Both the position numbers and the translations under genes were made by a program. Source: Pyrrhosoma nymphula (Eukaryota > Arthropoda > Insecta > Odonata > Coenagrionidae). From it: a stretch of DNA of 64,000 nt. The stretch spans positions 53,605,559 to 53,669,558 of the forward strand of contig OY754332.1 of assembly GCA_963573305.1 (NCBI GenBank), written 5' to 3'. The notes under the pieces were generated by a model, which was not told where the DNA came from, did no database searches, and saw only the letters and a list, made by a program, of their open reading frames with translations. The number at the start of each line of letters is the position of its first letter. The first letter of the stretch is position 1. Below, piece after piece: positions 48,004 to 59,040 of the stretch.

Positions 48004-48774
48004 GGCTCCAGTTCTTCAAGCCTCTGCGGAAGCCTTCGCTTCAGCCCCATACTTAAAATGTTCATTTTTAAAGGTTATTGAAGAGTATAGACCTGTAGAA
48101 CTCCTAGGGGCTATGAAATAAATTAATATTTCTTTAAAGGTATTCTTCGTGCTTGTGTCATACTTAATGTACATCATTTCTAGTTTCAACTTCAATGCAT
48201 CATGTGAATGAATTAGTTGATAATTAATACAAACTACACTTCAGTTTCTGATGCAGTCTATGCATAGGAAGTTCCTCATTTTTTTAAACTAAGTCTCTGG
48301 AGTGCATACCCCTACCATTTCCCATGTACAATGGCTGGTATTTTTTTGGCAAATACATATCTTGAAAAGTATAATGGTAAGTGGCAGATATTTTGTAATC
48401 ATTGGAAAGATGAGATCCTTTTTTAATAATCAGGCCAAATTCATCGAATTTTATGTGAAGTGACATCTCGCTCAAACTACCTTAAACATATTTAATGTTA
48501 TAAAAAGGCTACTAAGGGAAAGGAGGTATTACCAAGGTAAACAATGGTACAGGAAGTGATAAGATGCAGAAAGTGATTAGATGCAGAAAGTTACATGATT
48601 GGGGAGGAAAGAATGTTGATGTGAATCATAGCAGCTGTGATAATTCATTCTGTTTCTGTCATTATTTACTTACACCAGTGCTGTTCATTTGTCGGCATGC
48701 TCTAAGTTAAAAATGGGATTCATCAATCTCTGTTTTCATAGCAACATTTACAAATGCTCTCTTTTACTTCATAG
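48004..48774 (+). other. end of intron 3
   Basis: Includes an inverted relative (about 48400-48480) of 28810-28890. Otherwise AT-rich and unassigned. Confidence 0.45.
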
Positions 48775-48926
48775 GGAAGAGAAGAATTGCACATGTACCT
48801 AATGTCTCCAAGTTACTTGATGCGAAAGAAAAAATCTTTGCCGTTGTGCAAAATGCTAAAACCGAGCCAACGAAATCCCAGACTCTTCCCAAAGGCGGGC
48901 AGAGAGTTGCCCATGTTCCACCTAAG
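48775..48926 (+). CDS. REXO1: REXO1 internal exon, paired RIAHVP/RVAHVP motifs
   Basis: The first two bases complete the glycine codon opened by the exon at 28204. Fifty codons follow, to the donor GTATGA. The exon carries two copies of a basic motif, GKRRIAHVP near its start and GQRVAHVPPK at its end, with a lysine-rich spacer. Human REXO1 has comparable repeated basic/AH motifs ahead of its elongin-A-binding domain, so the placement fits. Confidence 0.85.
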
Positions 48927-50056
48927 GTATGAATTTATTTTAAAGCTTGGTAAAAATAAGCGATGGTCATATCTCAGGGTGCTTGAAGACTACACAGTGA
49001 ATGTGTACCCGCATGATAGCTGTGTGCTGTGTTGCTAGATGCTATTGCTACCTTGGAGACAGGTGCCTTTCACCCTTCTGTTTTCTCCCTTCCCCTCTTT
49101 GTGTCATGGCACATTTGGCAATGTGTATTGAGAGCTCCTTCCCTTCCTGTGTCCCTCTAAAAAAATATATTTTTCCCTTTGGACATTTTATCAGTCATTA
49201 AGGTATGAAATACTAGAGTAAGCACATAAGATTCCTTTACAGAATGCTGATAATAGATGAGACACTAATTCTGTTTATCATTAATCACATCTCTCTGGAA
49301 TTTTGGAAAAAATTCTCAAAAATGATTTCTGAATTTTTTTTTCAACTTTTAATGGGCTATTTCTGTGGACATAACATTGTAGCCTGCAGTAATTTTAATT
49401 AATTCTCAGATTTAAGGCAAAACCCATGAAAAGGTCAAAACCCATCACCCATGATATGGGTGTACATTCATGTGCATATGGTAGGGAAATGGAATAATTG
49501 GTATCGTATGGAATTTTGCTAATCATTTTTCTGTCTGTGGCAGGTCTTTGTTAAAATGGCACTTGTTCTACTCTCTAAATTATCTGAAGACATTAATTTG
49601 ATGCATGTGATCATAAGTGATCTGATAGCTGATAATGTTTTGAAACAGAATGCTTAAATGAGTTTAAAATGGGAGCAGATTGCATAATGCCTCATTGATA
49701 AAGTATTTTTGTTGTAAATTTGATTTTAGGAAAAAATAAAGTGGTAAAAAGTTGTAAATACCCACATTTATGTATTTTTATAGAATTTTGGGACTTACAT
49801 TTTAACCCATTCAGTGCAGATGAATCTCAATGTGCATCATGGGTTCATCTTTCCCATGGGTGGATGACTCTCACTGTGAGTCAAGCATTATACTGGTAGA
49901 CAATGGCCTTCAAAAATCATGTCCTACGGAAGAACTAGTGAACATTAAGTCCTCACTTGAAGGTTTAAAGCAGTTGCCTCCTCCAATTTTATTTTTTGAA
50001 TAGTCATTGTATTGCTGGGAATTGTGCTTAGTTATTCTCTTTTCTTTCAAATGCAG
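48927..50056 (+). other. intron 4, no recognised element
   Basis: AT-rich. TTAACCCATTCAGTGCAG at 49802 resembles a TTAACCC-type MITE end, but no partner was found. Confidence 0.45.
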
Positions 50057-50191
50057 GAAGTGACGTGTCGACCTTTGATATCATCTATTGATGGAACAAA
50101 GATCCCGACCAATGTTCGACAGAAGTACTGTAGCCTCATGTTTGATGAATTGTTGAAGAAAGTTGAGTCAGCAGAGGATTGTTGTCGATTG
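50057..50191 (+). CDS. REXO1: REXO1 exon, first half of elongin-A-binding-protein domain
   Basis: Forty-five codons between AAATGCAG and GTAATA, phase 0. The sequence RPLISSIDGTKIPTNVRQKY followed by CSLMFDELLKK is the diagnostic start of the conserved REXO1 domain called EloA-BP1: a P(T/L)I..(D/E)G.K(V/I)P.N(L/V)RQ(R/K)Y stretch and then a helix. The frame continues directly into the next exon, only 79 bp away, the shortest intron in the window. Confidence 0.93.
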
Positions 50192-50270
50192 GTAATAATT
50201 ATTTCGGTGATTTAAATGGCTTTTCCTTAGTAATTCAGATTTTTGTTTTTAATTGGATTTCAATTTTTAG

Positions 50271-50385
50271 GCCCTTGAGGAAGAGGATAGCTGTTATGCT
50301 CGAAGTTCATCTAGAAATGTTTATGTAAATCTAGCTATAATTGCCATACAACGACTAAGGAACTGGGTTGCTCCTCAAGGCAAAG
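50271..50385 (+). CDS. REXO1: REXO1 exon, second half of elongin-A-binding-protein domain
   Basis: Follows ATTTTTAG and ends at GTGTGT: 38 codons plus one base (phase 1). It encodes ALEEEDSCYARSSSRNVYVN and then LAIIAIQRLRNW, closely matching the ALEEE...Y.RS.SKN.Y.N.A...L..LR pattern that ends the conserved REXO1 domain. With the preceding exon it forms the best-conserved block seen in this gene. Confidence 0.93.
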
Positions 50386-51890
50386 GTGTGTATATCAGTT
50401 TAGTCTAGATTAAGGATAATGTCTCTACTTAATGCTTTTATTGGGTTCTGTTAGCTCCTCATCATGTGGCATGAATGATTTTGTTCAAATTGTTGTCTAT
50501 TGTTTCATTTTCCTACTTTTATTCAATGATTTTTATGCCTTAAAATTTATTTTATGATGAGAGAGTCTTGGAATGCCACATTCATTCCTAAGATAAATTT
50601 ATTGGCCATTTTCATATATAAGATGAAGTGAAATACTGGGCAATAGAAAATAAACCTTGAGGCTGTCTCGAGAACTCAATTTTTGAAAGTTATACCCTGA
50701 AATTCACTCAATAGTAGTCATTTCTACATGAAACTTGAAAGTACATACATATTTAACTCAGTATTCAGCTATCTCTGATTTATATCAGTGTGTTCAGTTT
50801 CATTTTAGAGGCATACATTAACTCCAGGCTTGGAACTTTACTGAATTACAATCTCATCTCAGGCTCTTACTGATGGTCTAGCATCTAAGGTTGTCTTCAT
50901 CTAAGGTGATGGTGATCATCTTGAGTTAATTCATAATTTTCTAAAAATATGAATCATCTGCACAGGTATTTAAATTTACTTTTTAAGCCAAAGAATCTCA
51001 ATCAGAGAGGAAAGAAGTTAAATTCACTGTCAATTGGGAATGTAGTGCCTCTGTCTTTGTGGGGATTCCTTTGCATGAAACTGTACGACGTTCAAAAGTG
51101 CACAAAAGGTGATCTAGGAAGTGAGTATGTATGTGTCAAAGAGACCTCGTGATATACTCTTTTGGGCTTGGTACAGTGCACAGTGTGTCCACTTTGAATG
51201 TCCAAAGCTCACTCACTCACTATTTCATATACCTTTTTGGTTTCTAAGTATATCCGAGACTCTTTGACTGGAATAAATTGTGAGCCCTTATGTCCAGTCC
51301 CTCATTGAATTTTTTGTGGCAAACTTCGTAGAAATTTCAAAATTGCATATTTACCGTGAATTTATTTATCCAAATTTTGTACCTTCGGAACTGATGCAAT
51401 CCTTTTAGATCTTATTTTACCCTGCAACCATTCACACCAGCAGTGAATTTGTACTTGGGCGGTTAACTTCAATACGTTGATTCAATCCTTGTGGCTGTTT
51501 TTTCACACGACAACCATTCATACCAGCTGTGAATCTGTACTTCCCCTAAAAATAATGGCTGTCTGTCATTTTGTGCCCTGCTGATGCTAAATTTTGTGGC
51601 ATATTTGTTGGTATTTCATACTGTCCTCTATTTCAAAATCCGTTGGGTGTTATGTGCACTTTGGATTCTCTACGGACAATTTTTTACCATTTCGGATTGA
51701 TTCTTCATTCATGGGCATGGAAGCCTATGATATGGGAGACTGAAAATGTGGCACTTTGAAAAAATGACATCATATCAAATTTTGAGGGCTCTGGCACAGG
51801 CTCTATTACAAATAAAAGTGGAATATCAATTAGCTTGCTTCTTTATCTAGAAATACTTTCAAGGTGGTTTGACTTTCAAGGATTCGACTG
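50386..51890 (+). other. intron 6, left part, with an unnamed dispersed repeat
   Basis: Two imperfect tandem segments share ACAACCATTCA.ACCAGC.GTGAAT (about 51425-51545). The stretch about 51712-51810 (GGGCATGGAAGCCT, AAAAAATGACATCA, CTATTACAAATAAA) recurs in the same orientation at 58924-59030. Confidence 0.55.
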
Positions 51891-51897
51891 ATTTCAA

Positions 51898-52135
51898 CGG
51901 GATCAATGCCATTATGAATGCCATTGATCCCGTTTCTTCATGGCTGCGCCAAATTAGAAAACTATCCTTTAACCTTGCCCAATTTACCTGTCACTCTGAG
52001 TTCCTCACTTCTTGCATTGGCTAGGGCATTTTTCCGAACGGCCTACGTGTTAAATTCCCACTTACGGGCCTTCCTCCCCAACTACACCCTTTTTCCACTC
52101 TTTATCTTTCCAACAATCCTTCCTCTTATGTTGTT
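51898..52135 (+). pseudogene. possible N-terminal fragment of a Penelope-like ORF
   Basis: A frame near 51945-52110 reads RKLSFNLAQFTCHSEFLTSC ... GIFPNGLRVKFPL. This resembles the region ahead of the RT in Penelope-like proteins (a hydrophobic helix, then G..P.GL.(L/V)KFPL). A 13-bp inverted repeat AACGGGATCAATG / CATTGATCCCGTT at 51897-51932 lies just upstream. Confidence 0.4.
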
Positions 52136-52717
52136 TCGTAAGAGATAAATATCATGAGCTTACCATCACGTATCAAAAATCAATCCACTCTCTTATCAAC
52201 ATCATATCTGCCTCAACCCCACATTTGCTTTCCAACGTTAACGAAATTCTCAAGTCTTCCCATCGCTCTCTTGAAATTGACCTAAAAACATAATAACTCT
52301 CTAACTAACTTAAAACCATAGAAAAAATCACTCCCTAACATACTAAATAACAAACAAAAAATTAGTTAGGAGATTCCTTTGCACACGAACTACGTTAAAA
52401 ATAACAGTAGAACTCCGTTTTGAATTTGTAGTTGTACAGCTAAACATGAGGAATGTACTTATAACCCTCAATTTGCAAATCACATAAAAACTTCAATGTT
52501 TGTTATTTCACCGCACCAACAAGGAACTGACCGCGAACACCTGCTGTGAGCGGGGCTTGCATTGTGACGAAGGGTCGAGATAATCCTCTACCGCGGACCG
52601 AAAAAGGATACGACGACCCGAGAAGAAGTCTTTTATTACAGAACCTTTAAGGCTAGCTTAGCAGCAATGCCGTTTGAACATGTTGTTCGTTCGTTTGCAT
52701 AGAAAAATTTATAGTTT

Positions 52718-53577
52718 TGTCGTGACCCGACCCCGGGCGGAATCGCCGCCGAGGTTCGAACACGGATACGTGGGATCTTGCCCTTGGCGTCGGGTATCAA
52801 TAAAGGTACATGGATTGCATTTCAATAAATAGAAAAAGGCATCTACCTTTTCTCCGTCTCTCTGCAAGGCTGCGTTTCTGCTTTCAGGAGCTCTGGAGGC
52901 GGGAGGAGGTCTGGACGTCGCTGGCTGACGAGCGGTGATCGACTAAATAATTTCAGAGGCACTCACAGGTCACTCGCGCAAACGGTTGCTATTTCCAAAT
53001 CCCCGGAGGGGGGAGGACACTAGGCTCACGAAACAGATTTAAGAATTTTGAAAGCCTCGAACCGGGTTTGGGCTATGAGCACAAGGGACAACAGATTACC
53101 ATGAGGTTTTAAGTTAGATGAAGCAAGAAGAACAATTCGCCCTTTCCACAGCGTGTCGCTCAGCACTTACACACGCGTGCACTTCACACAAGGAACCAAC
53201 TAACAGTCCTTTTGCGCTTGCCTCTTTATAGTACTAAAAAGGTGTTTGTCCCGTCTCCCGAATGACGTAGAGACGGTGGCAAACAGGGGGGGGAAGAATG
53301 ACTTGCTAAAACCCGTGTTTTCCGAATAACAACTTAAATCGGGAGACTTGGTGCCCGCGAGTGCTTCGTTTATGACCTTTGTTTTTAGCGGGTTATTCCC
53401 GTGCTTCCGCCTCTACTCTTATTTGTCAGCCAGCCGGTCCTTACCTCCCTTCTCTCGCCTCCAGATCTCTTATTTTAGGCAAAATAGGGCTGTTTGCGCT
53501 CTCTCTTCTCCCTCGCAAACAACCCCGTCCTCCGCGACATCTTTTGTAAATGGCCTCCGGATTTTGAGGCCATTACA
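52718..53577. mobile_element. probable solo LTR
   Basis: An 860-bp GC-richer block starts TGTCGTGACC and ends GGCCATTACA (TG...CA form), flanked by the 4-bp duplication GTTT (52714-52717, 53578-53581). It contains AATAAA signals at about 52798 and 52824. No internal retroelement genes adjoin it, as expected after LTR recombination. Family unknown; the 4-bp duplication could occur by chance. Confidence 0.55.
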
Positions 53578-53967
53578 GTTTCGTCGTCGTTATTTATACG
53601 TCGTTCGTAGCGAAAGGGTTAACTAGGAGGTTAAAATGTTAACACTGTACAAAACAGGTGAATCTCAGTCTCTTTATGCCAATGGGTTTAGCATTCATGT
53701 CATATCTTTCTTATCTGCATGAATTGCTATCTTCAGTAGATCATAGCTTACTGATTTTTTCTCCATGCACTTGTGCTTGTCTTTTTAATTTCACCTTTGT
53801 TTCATTAATTACCTTTTTTAATGTAAATATTGAAGATAATGAGTGAAAAGGCATATTATTGCCACTTTTTGTCTGTGGGAGGGGGAACCTTTAATCCAGC
53901 TGACACAACGATACATTTGTACCGCACATAGTTGTGTATAGTCCGACATTTTGAAACCACATATTTT

Positions 53968-54053
53968 TAGAGCAACGGCCTGCCACGACGGAAACACCGG
54001 TTCCCGATCAGTCACCAAAGTTAAGCATCATTGGGCTCTTTCGTAGAAAATTT
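53968..54053 (+). mobile_element. truncated 5S rRNA-derived SINE
   Basis: CGGCCTGCCACGACGGAAAC, then GGTTCCCGATCAGTCACCAA, then GTTAAGCATCATTGGGC match the 5' third of the family seen at 2809. The rest is missing. It lies about 90 bp before a REXO1 exon. Confidence 0.75.
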
Positions 54054-54141
54054 ATGGGTCAGACAAAACACAAGTAGATATGGTATACCCCATTGTAAAT
54101 GCCCTTTTTGTCTCCTCACGATTCATTCTTTAATTTTTCAG

Positions 54142-54261
54142 ATGATTCTTCTGGTGGAAGTAAGCTCTCTGTACGCCATGAAAATGTTATTGGAGGGAAA
54201 AGTAAAGCTCAAGGGCTTTGGAGTATCATTCCACCTAAGAAATTGCCTGGGGTTATGGATG
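54142..54261 (+). CDS. REXO1: REXO1 exon, RHENVIGGK segment
   Basis: Acceptor TTTTTCAG, donor GTAAGT. The first two bases complete an Asp codon split by the previous intron, and the exon ends in phase 1. It encodes KLSVRHENVIGGK and then SIIPPKKLPG. REXO1 proteins have a comparable (R/L)(L/V)(S/R)HE..(L/I).G(K/R) segment linking the conserved domain to the Cys-rich module. Confidence 0.9.
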
Positions 54262-54632
54262 GTAAGTAACCATTAATAATAAATGCAAATAATTTCTATT
54301 TTATGTGAACGACTTGTTTGTTTGAGTGAGTTTCAAAATTAAAGTATTTACACATCAATTGGCATCTGAATGAAAGAAAATGAATTCCCCAAGGCCGTAC
54401 TCTTTAATGGGCGAATAACGGGGAGGGAGAGGAGGGATGAATAGGAAGTTGATAGGTTAGTCTTTTTCCCCCCTCTCTCCTCTCTCCCCCGCCCTCACGT
54501 CACACCCGCCCCCCTTCCCTCCATTGGCTCCGAACCTCCCCCGATCATAGTTCCCGTCCAATTGTATCATCCCTCACACCATAAACCTTCAACAGACACC
54601 TACTCGACTCAGTTTTTTGAACCTTCAGAACA

Positions 54633-54684
54633 TTCTCCTTTGAGGAGGCCTGCTTGGCAGGAGAAACACCTGGTGTCAGGAGAA
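54633..54684 (+). ncRNA. hammerhead ribozyme-like fold
   Basis: Stem I TTCTCCT pairs perfectly with AGGAGAA (54633-54639, 54678-54684). The core TTGAGGA differs from the CUGANGA consensus only at C3. Stem II is CCTGC-TTG-GCAGG. Then GAAA (54663-54666), stem III CACC-T-GGTG, and a GTC cleavage triplet ending at 54677. The GG and A beside stem II do not form the usual G-C pair, so activity may be reduced. Family B copy 1 keeps stems II and III but reads CAGAGGA and lacks stem I. Confidence 0.65.
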
Positions 54685-54740
54685 CCTTCTTGGGCACTTT
54701 AAACCCTTACCTTCCTTCCTAATCCCCGTGTGCTTGACGG

Positions 54741-55790
54741 TCACTGGCGTAAGTTAATACTTCGCAAACCTGTATGTGTGAGTGATTGAGCCCTCATGGT
54801 AATTTGTTTCTACAACAAACCCGTGAGAAGAGTGCGTGAGTGAGTGCATATTTTAATTTTTAAATTGTATCTGTTTTTATTCTTTATTTGTGTGAGTGGG
54901 TCACTGACGTAAGTTAATTCTTCGCAAACCTGATAGTGTGTGTGATTGAGCCCTCACGGTAATTTGTTTCTCCAGCAAACCCGTGAGAAGAGTGCGTGAG
55001 TGAGTGCATGTTTTAATTTTTAATTTGTTTTTTATTTGTGTGAGTGGGTCACTGGCGTAAGTTAATTCTTCGCAAACCTGATTGTGTGCGTGATTGAGCC
55101 CTTGCGGTAATTTGCTTCTACAGCAAACCCGTGAGAAGAGTGCGTGAGTGAGTGCATGTTCTAATTCTTAATTTGAATTGTTCTTTATTTGTGTGAGTGG
55201 GTCACTGGCGTAAGTTAATTCTTCGCAAACCTGATTGTGAGCGTGATTGAGCCCTCGCGGTATTTTGTTTCTCCAGCAAACCCGTGAGAAGAGTGCGTGA
55301 GTGAGTGCATGTTTTAATTTTTAATTTGTTTTTATTTGTGTGAGTGGATCACTGGCGTAAGTTAATTCTTCGCAAACCTGATTGTGTGCGTGATTGAGCC
55401 CTTGCGGTAATTTGCTTCTACAGCAAACCCGTGAGAAGAGTGCGTGAGTGAGTGCATGTTCTAATTTTTAATTTGAATTGTTCTTTATTTGTGTGAGTGG
55501 GTCACTGGCGTAAGTTAATTCTTCGCAAACCTGATTGTGTGAGTGATTGAGCCCTTGCGGTAATTTACTTTTACAGCAAACCCGTGAGTAGAGTGCGTGA
55601 GTGAGTGCATGTTTAATTTTTTTTTTTTTTTAAATTAATTAATTCCGTTTTTGTTTTTTATTTGTGTGAGTGGGTCACTGGCGTAAGTTAATTCTTCGCA
55701 AACCTGATTGTGTGAGTGATTGAGCCCTTGCGGTAATTTGCTTTTACAGCAAACCCGTGAGTAGAGTGCGTGAGTGAGTGCTTGTCTTAA
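54741..55790 (+). repeat. seven tandem repeats of about 147-173 bp
   Basis: Units start TCACTGGCGTAAGTTAAT at 54741, 54901, 55049, 55202, 55349, 55502 and 55675. Each has CTTCGCAAACCTGA, GATTGAGCCC and GCAAACCCGTGAG, with length differences in an AT-rich spacer. Copy 1 of the family has only one diverged unit. Confidence 0.92.
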
Positions 55791-55980
55791 TTTTTGTTAT
55801 CTTTGCTTTTTTGTCCGGTCTGGTTAACTAACCTATCAACTTCCTATTCATCCCTCCTCTCCCTCCCCGTTATTCGCCCATTAAAGAGTACGGCCTTGGG
55901 GAATTCATTTTCTTTCATTAATTTAACGGCCGTAGAACGTTCAATTGTTTATATAATTGGCATCTGCATGGCTTCTGGAT

Positions 55981-56290
55981 TTCCAATGTGTTCATTGGCT
56001 TGACTAGACAGTTTCGCTGACATTCCAGTCAGCATCTTCTGGTCGAAGTTGAGGGACAGTGAAGGCCACATTATGTAAGTTAGCCCAAGTCTTGTTGCTT
56101 CTGGAACAAGCGTGGTTCCAGACATGAAATGGAAAGGACATGAAATTGACTTAGAAGGAGTGAAAGTAATAACCACGGAAAACCGTTACTACCCTTGGTT
56201 AATAAGGGAAGCCATAGAAATTTTCAAAACACCTCAAAATTTCAATAGAGATGACAGCTATTCTTTACACAGCTCCTGGAAAAGAGTACA
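55981..56290 (+). pseudogene. Penelope-like element C terminus with hammerhead-like end
   Basis: From about 56160 the frame reads VKVITTENRYYPWLIREAIE and then FNRDDSYSLHSSWKR, the segment that ends Penelope-like proteins downstream of GIY-YIG. On the minus strand, 56011-56050 reads CAGAAGATGCTGACTGGAAT then GTCAGCGAAAC, with a perfect 6-bp stem (GCTGAC/GTCAGC) before GAAA, resembling a hammerhead stem II and core. Confidence 0.65.
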
Positions 56291-56309
56291 AAGAAAAAAG
56301 GCCAAACAC

Positions 56310-56725
56310 AGAGCAGCAACAAGAAAGGCTGACATATATAATAATAATAAATTTAACCAGGCAGGCACCAGGCAGTTGAAGACTACCAAGCCTGATATCG
56401 TTCTCGTCAACCACCTCACACGCTCCATGTTCGTGATTGAGTTTTTGGCTCCGGCTGAAAGTAACATGGATGCGAAGGAGGTGGAAAAACAGACAAAATA
56501 TCTAGACCTGCTTTTCGAACTTCGACAAATGTACCCCGGACACTCTGTAAACTAGTGGTCCTCATCATAGGTGTGCTCGGTGGAGTTACGGGCTCGCTGC
56601 TAAATAACATCAAGTGCATTCCGTCCTGCGTGGCACAGGCGGAATCACTAGTTGCACGCATGCAGAAGGCCATCATCCTGGGGTCACTCCGTCTACTGCG
56701 TACGCATGACCTGACAGCATTGTAG
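56310..56725 (+). pseudogene. retroelement ORF C-terminal fragment
   Basis: The frame reads KPDIVLVNHLTRSMFVIEFL and AKEVEKQTKYLDL. After a frame change at 56552, VLIIGVLGGVTGSLLNNI and KAIILGSLRLLR follow. This order (RPD(I/V)V...IIDIAIP; KY.DL..E; VPVVIGA.G; LLGTARI(L/I)R) is a common C terminus of metazoan non-LTR RT proteins. It is fused directly after Penelope-like sequence, probably by nested insertion. Confidence 0.7.
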
Positions 56726-56869
56726 CCACTCATCCGATGGGTGTGGGATGTGGCTGCCATTACTGCCCTACCCCTCTCAAGTCTCCGGCCATTATGACGG
56801 CAATGAAACCTGATGCTTGTCGGGGACTCAAGAGGGGCATGTTACAACTGTAACGCAATAATAAATTTT

Positions 56870-59000
56870 ATTTGCCCAGAGATCAAGGCATACATGTTCC
56901 AAGATATAAAGCATGTCATATTATATTACAAGATAGAGCATGTACAAGAAAATAATTACATGAGAAGAAATTCATCAACAGAATAAAATAAATGTATCAT
57001 GAAAAATGCCCGTAATTTGCATTTAAAAAGAGGCCTTTTATTCACACATTTCAGTTCGTTTGGAAGCTTTTTGGAAGTAAGAGGCCCATGTGCTTAGGGA
57101 CATAGCTTGAGTTTTTGGTTGTAATGAAATATCTGTGTAGATCATTGGATCCTCTCATATTTTAATAATGAATACAGTCATTGTTGGCATACTCTGAAAT
57201 ATTTTGTTTAGCACACACAATTGCAATGAACATATAAATGCATGGAAGAGGAAGAATGCAAAGTTTGTTAAACAAAGGGCGGCATATAGCCTTGAGAGAG
57301 GTATTACACATAAGTCTTACAATTTTCTTTTGAATTTTGAAAATAACATAAGCACTTGGTAAAGGACCCCAAAACAGAACACTTAGAATTCACCATAGTA
57401 AATAGAAAGCAATCTTGATTATTGACAGTTAGCCGAATTGATCGGATTAGAAAGCACACTGAACTCTCCAGTTTTCTCCGGAGATTTGAAATGTGGCTTT
57501 CTCATGAGAGTCTACTGTACAGAGTAAAACCTAGAAAAAGGGTATTAGAGCAAATTGGAATTGTTGCATTATCAAAACACACAGAAATCAGATCCAGGTT
57601 TGTTCTTATTAGCAAAGTACATTTAGTTTTTTCCTTATTAATGAAGAGAAAAATTTTGTCACACCACTCTTGAAGGATGCGCATAGAATTATTTGCACTT
57701 GGCACCAAGCTGTCTATTAAAGAGGCAGACACCAAAACATTTGTGTCATCAGCATACAGTATAGGAAGTGAGCTGGGCACAGATTGAAACACTCCTGGAA
57801 GGTCACTTATGTATAAAAGAAATTGCACCCGACCAAGAACAGATCCGTGGGGTACACCACATGTGACTGTTTGTGCAGGTGAAATGTAAGTGGTTCCATC
57901 TTTGGTGAGACTAACACTTTGTTGCCTTTCACTTACAATTAGATAAGATTTGATCCAGTTGTATGTGGAGTACCTCTAATACCAAAGTCATCAAGTTTCA
58001 ATAGTAATAGATGGTGGTTAACATAATCAAATGCTTTGGAGAAGTCAAATAATAAAACAAGAGATTCAAGTTTATTGTCTAGGTCAGACAATATTTTGTT
58101 TATGACATGGTAAGTAGCTGTGGTTATGGACTTGGATTTTCTAAAACCATGCTGAGAAGTGGATAATAATTTATGTGATTCTAAGTATGTTATCAATCAA
58201 TAGTAAAAAACTATTTCAAAAATTTTACCAAATTGATTAAGAATGGAAATGGGTCTGTATGAGTTCATGTGCTGTTTACTGCCTTTCTAATGATAAAGGG
58301 GAATGACTTTAGCAGTTTTGAGCTGAGAGGGAAAGTGACCAAGCCTTAGAGATCCATTAATTAGGAATAAAAGAGGATGCCTAATTACATGAATTGTTTT
58401 TTTTATGATGATGTATGGAATACCATCCAAATCAGTAGTATACTTTTTGCCTATACTCTGAATTATATTTGTTAATTCTGAGTCAGAGCAAGGGTGAAGA
58501 AATAAGGAGTTGCAAGGGCTTAATGCTTTGCTATAATCAATATGTTGTGTCGAGTTCGATGCCTGCTGTGATAAAAAAAATCATTAAAAGCTGTGGCCCT
58601 TTGTAGACTATCCACAAGGATATTTCCTCGAGGGTCTAGTAGTATGAGATTTAAGTCTCGGCATTTGGGATACTTAGATTCCTTAGTGATTTTCCAAATT
58701 TCTTTTGTTCTGTTACCAGAATTAAGTATTCTGTCATCATTAAATGTTCTTTTAGCCTTTTGAAGAAAATGTCTGTAGTTTTTTTTCATCAAAGTATATA
58801 CGAATAGATCAACAGGATCTTTTTTGTTTTGGTAATAAAAGGCATGTCTGTCATGAACCTGGATAAATATATAAGGCGGCCAAAAACCACTGTCCCTCAC
58901 CTTCGACCTGAATACGTCCTTTGGGCATGGAAGCCTGTGACATGGGAGCCCGCAAATGCCGCTCACTGAAAAAATGACATCACACAAAATTTTGAGGTCC
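56870..59000 (-). pseudogene. LINE ORF2 (R1/Jockey group) RT remnant
   Basis: Minus-strand pieces in order: region before the RT (58987-58520: YTLMKKNYRHFLQKAKRTFN, NRTKEIWKITKES), RT with about QHGFRKSKSITTATYHVINK and LLFDFSKAFDYVNH (58196-57939), GVPHGSVLG (about 57855), ILYADDTNVLVS (catalytic YADD kept), NKEKTKCTLL. Frames are broken between blocks. The segment continues with low similarity to about 56870. Confidence 0.88.
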
Positions 59001-59030
59001 CTAGCTCAGGATCTATTACAAATAAAGAAA
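58924..59030 (+). repeat. dispersed repeat, second copy of 51712-51825
   Basis: Shares GGGCATGGAAGCCT, ACATGGGAG, AAAAAATGACATCA, ATTTTGAGG and CTATTACAAATAAA in order with the earlier copy, same strand. Family unknown. Confidence 0.7.
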
Positions 59031-59040
59031 AAACTGAATT

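Larger units (their letters stand above)
54369..55954. mobile_element. palindromic Penelope-type element, family B copy 2, with internal tandem array
   Basis: 1586 bp flanked by the exact 12-bp duplication AATTGGCATCTG (54357-54368, 55955-55966). Arms of about 95-100 bp (AATGAAAGAAAATGAATTCC ... inverted at 55826-55919), including GGCCGTACTCTTTAATGGGC. The right end carries an extra 35-nt tail (55920-55954) whose ACGGCCGTAGA..GTTCA core matches the tail of copy 1. The interior has a hammerhead-like fold and seven roughly 150-bp tandem repeats. No protein coding. It sits about 100 bp after a REXO1 exon. Confidence 0.85.
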
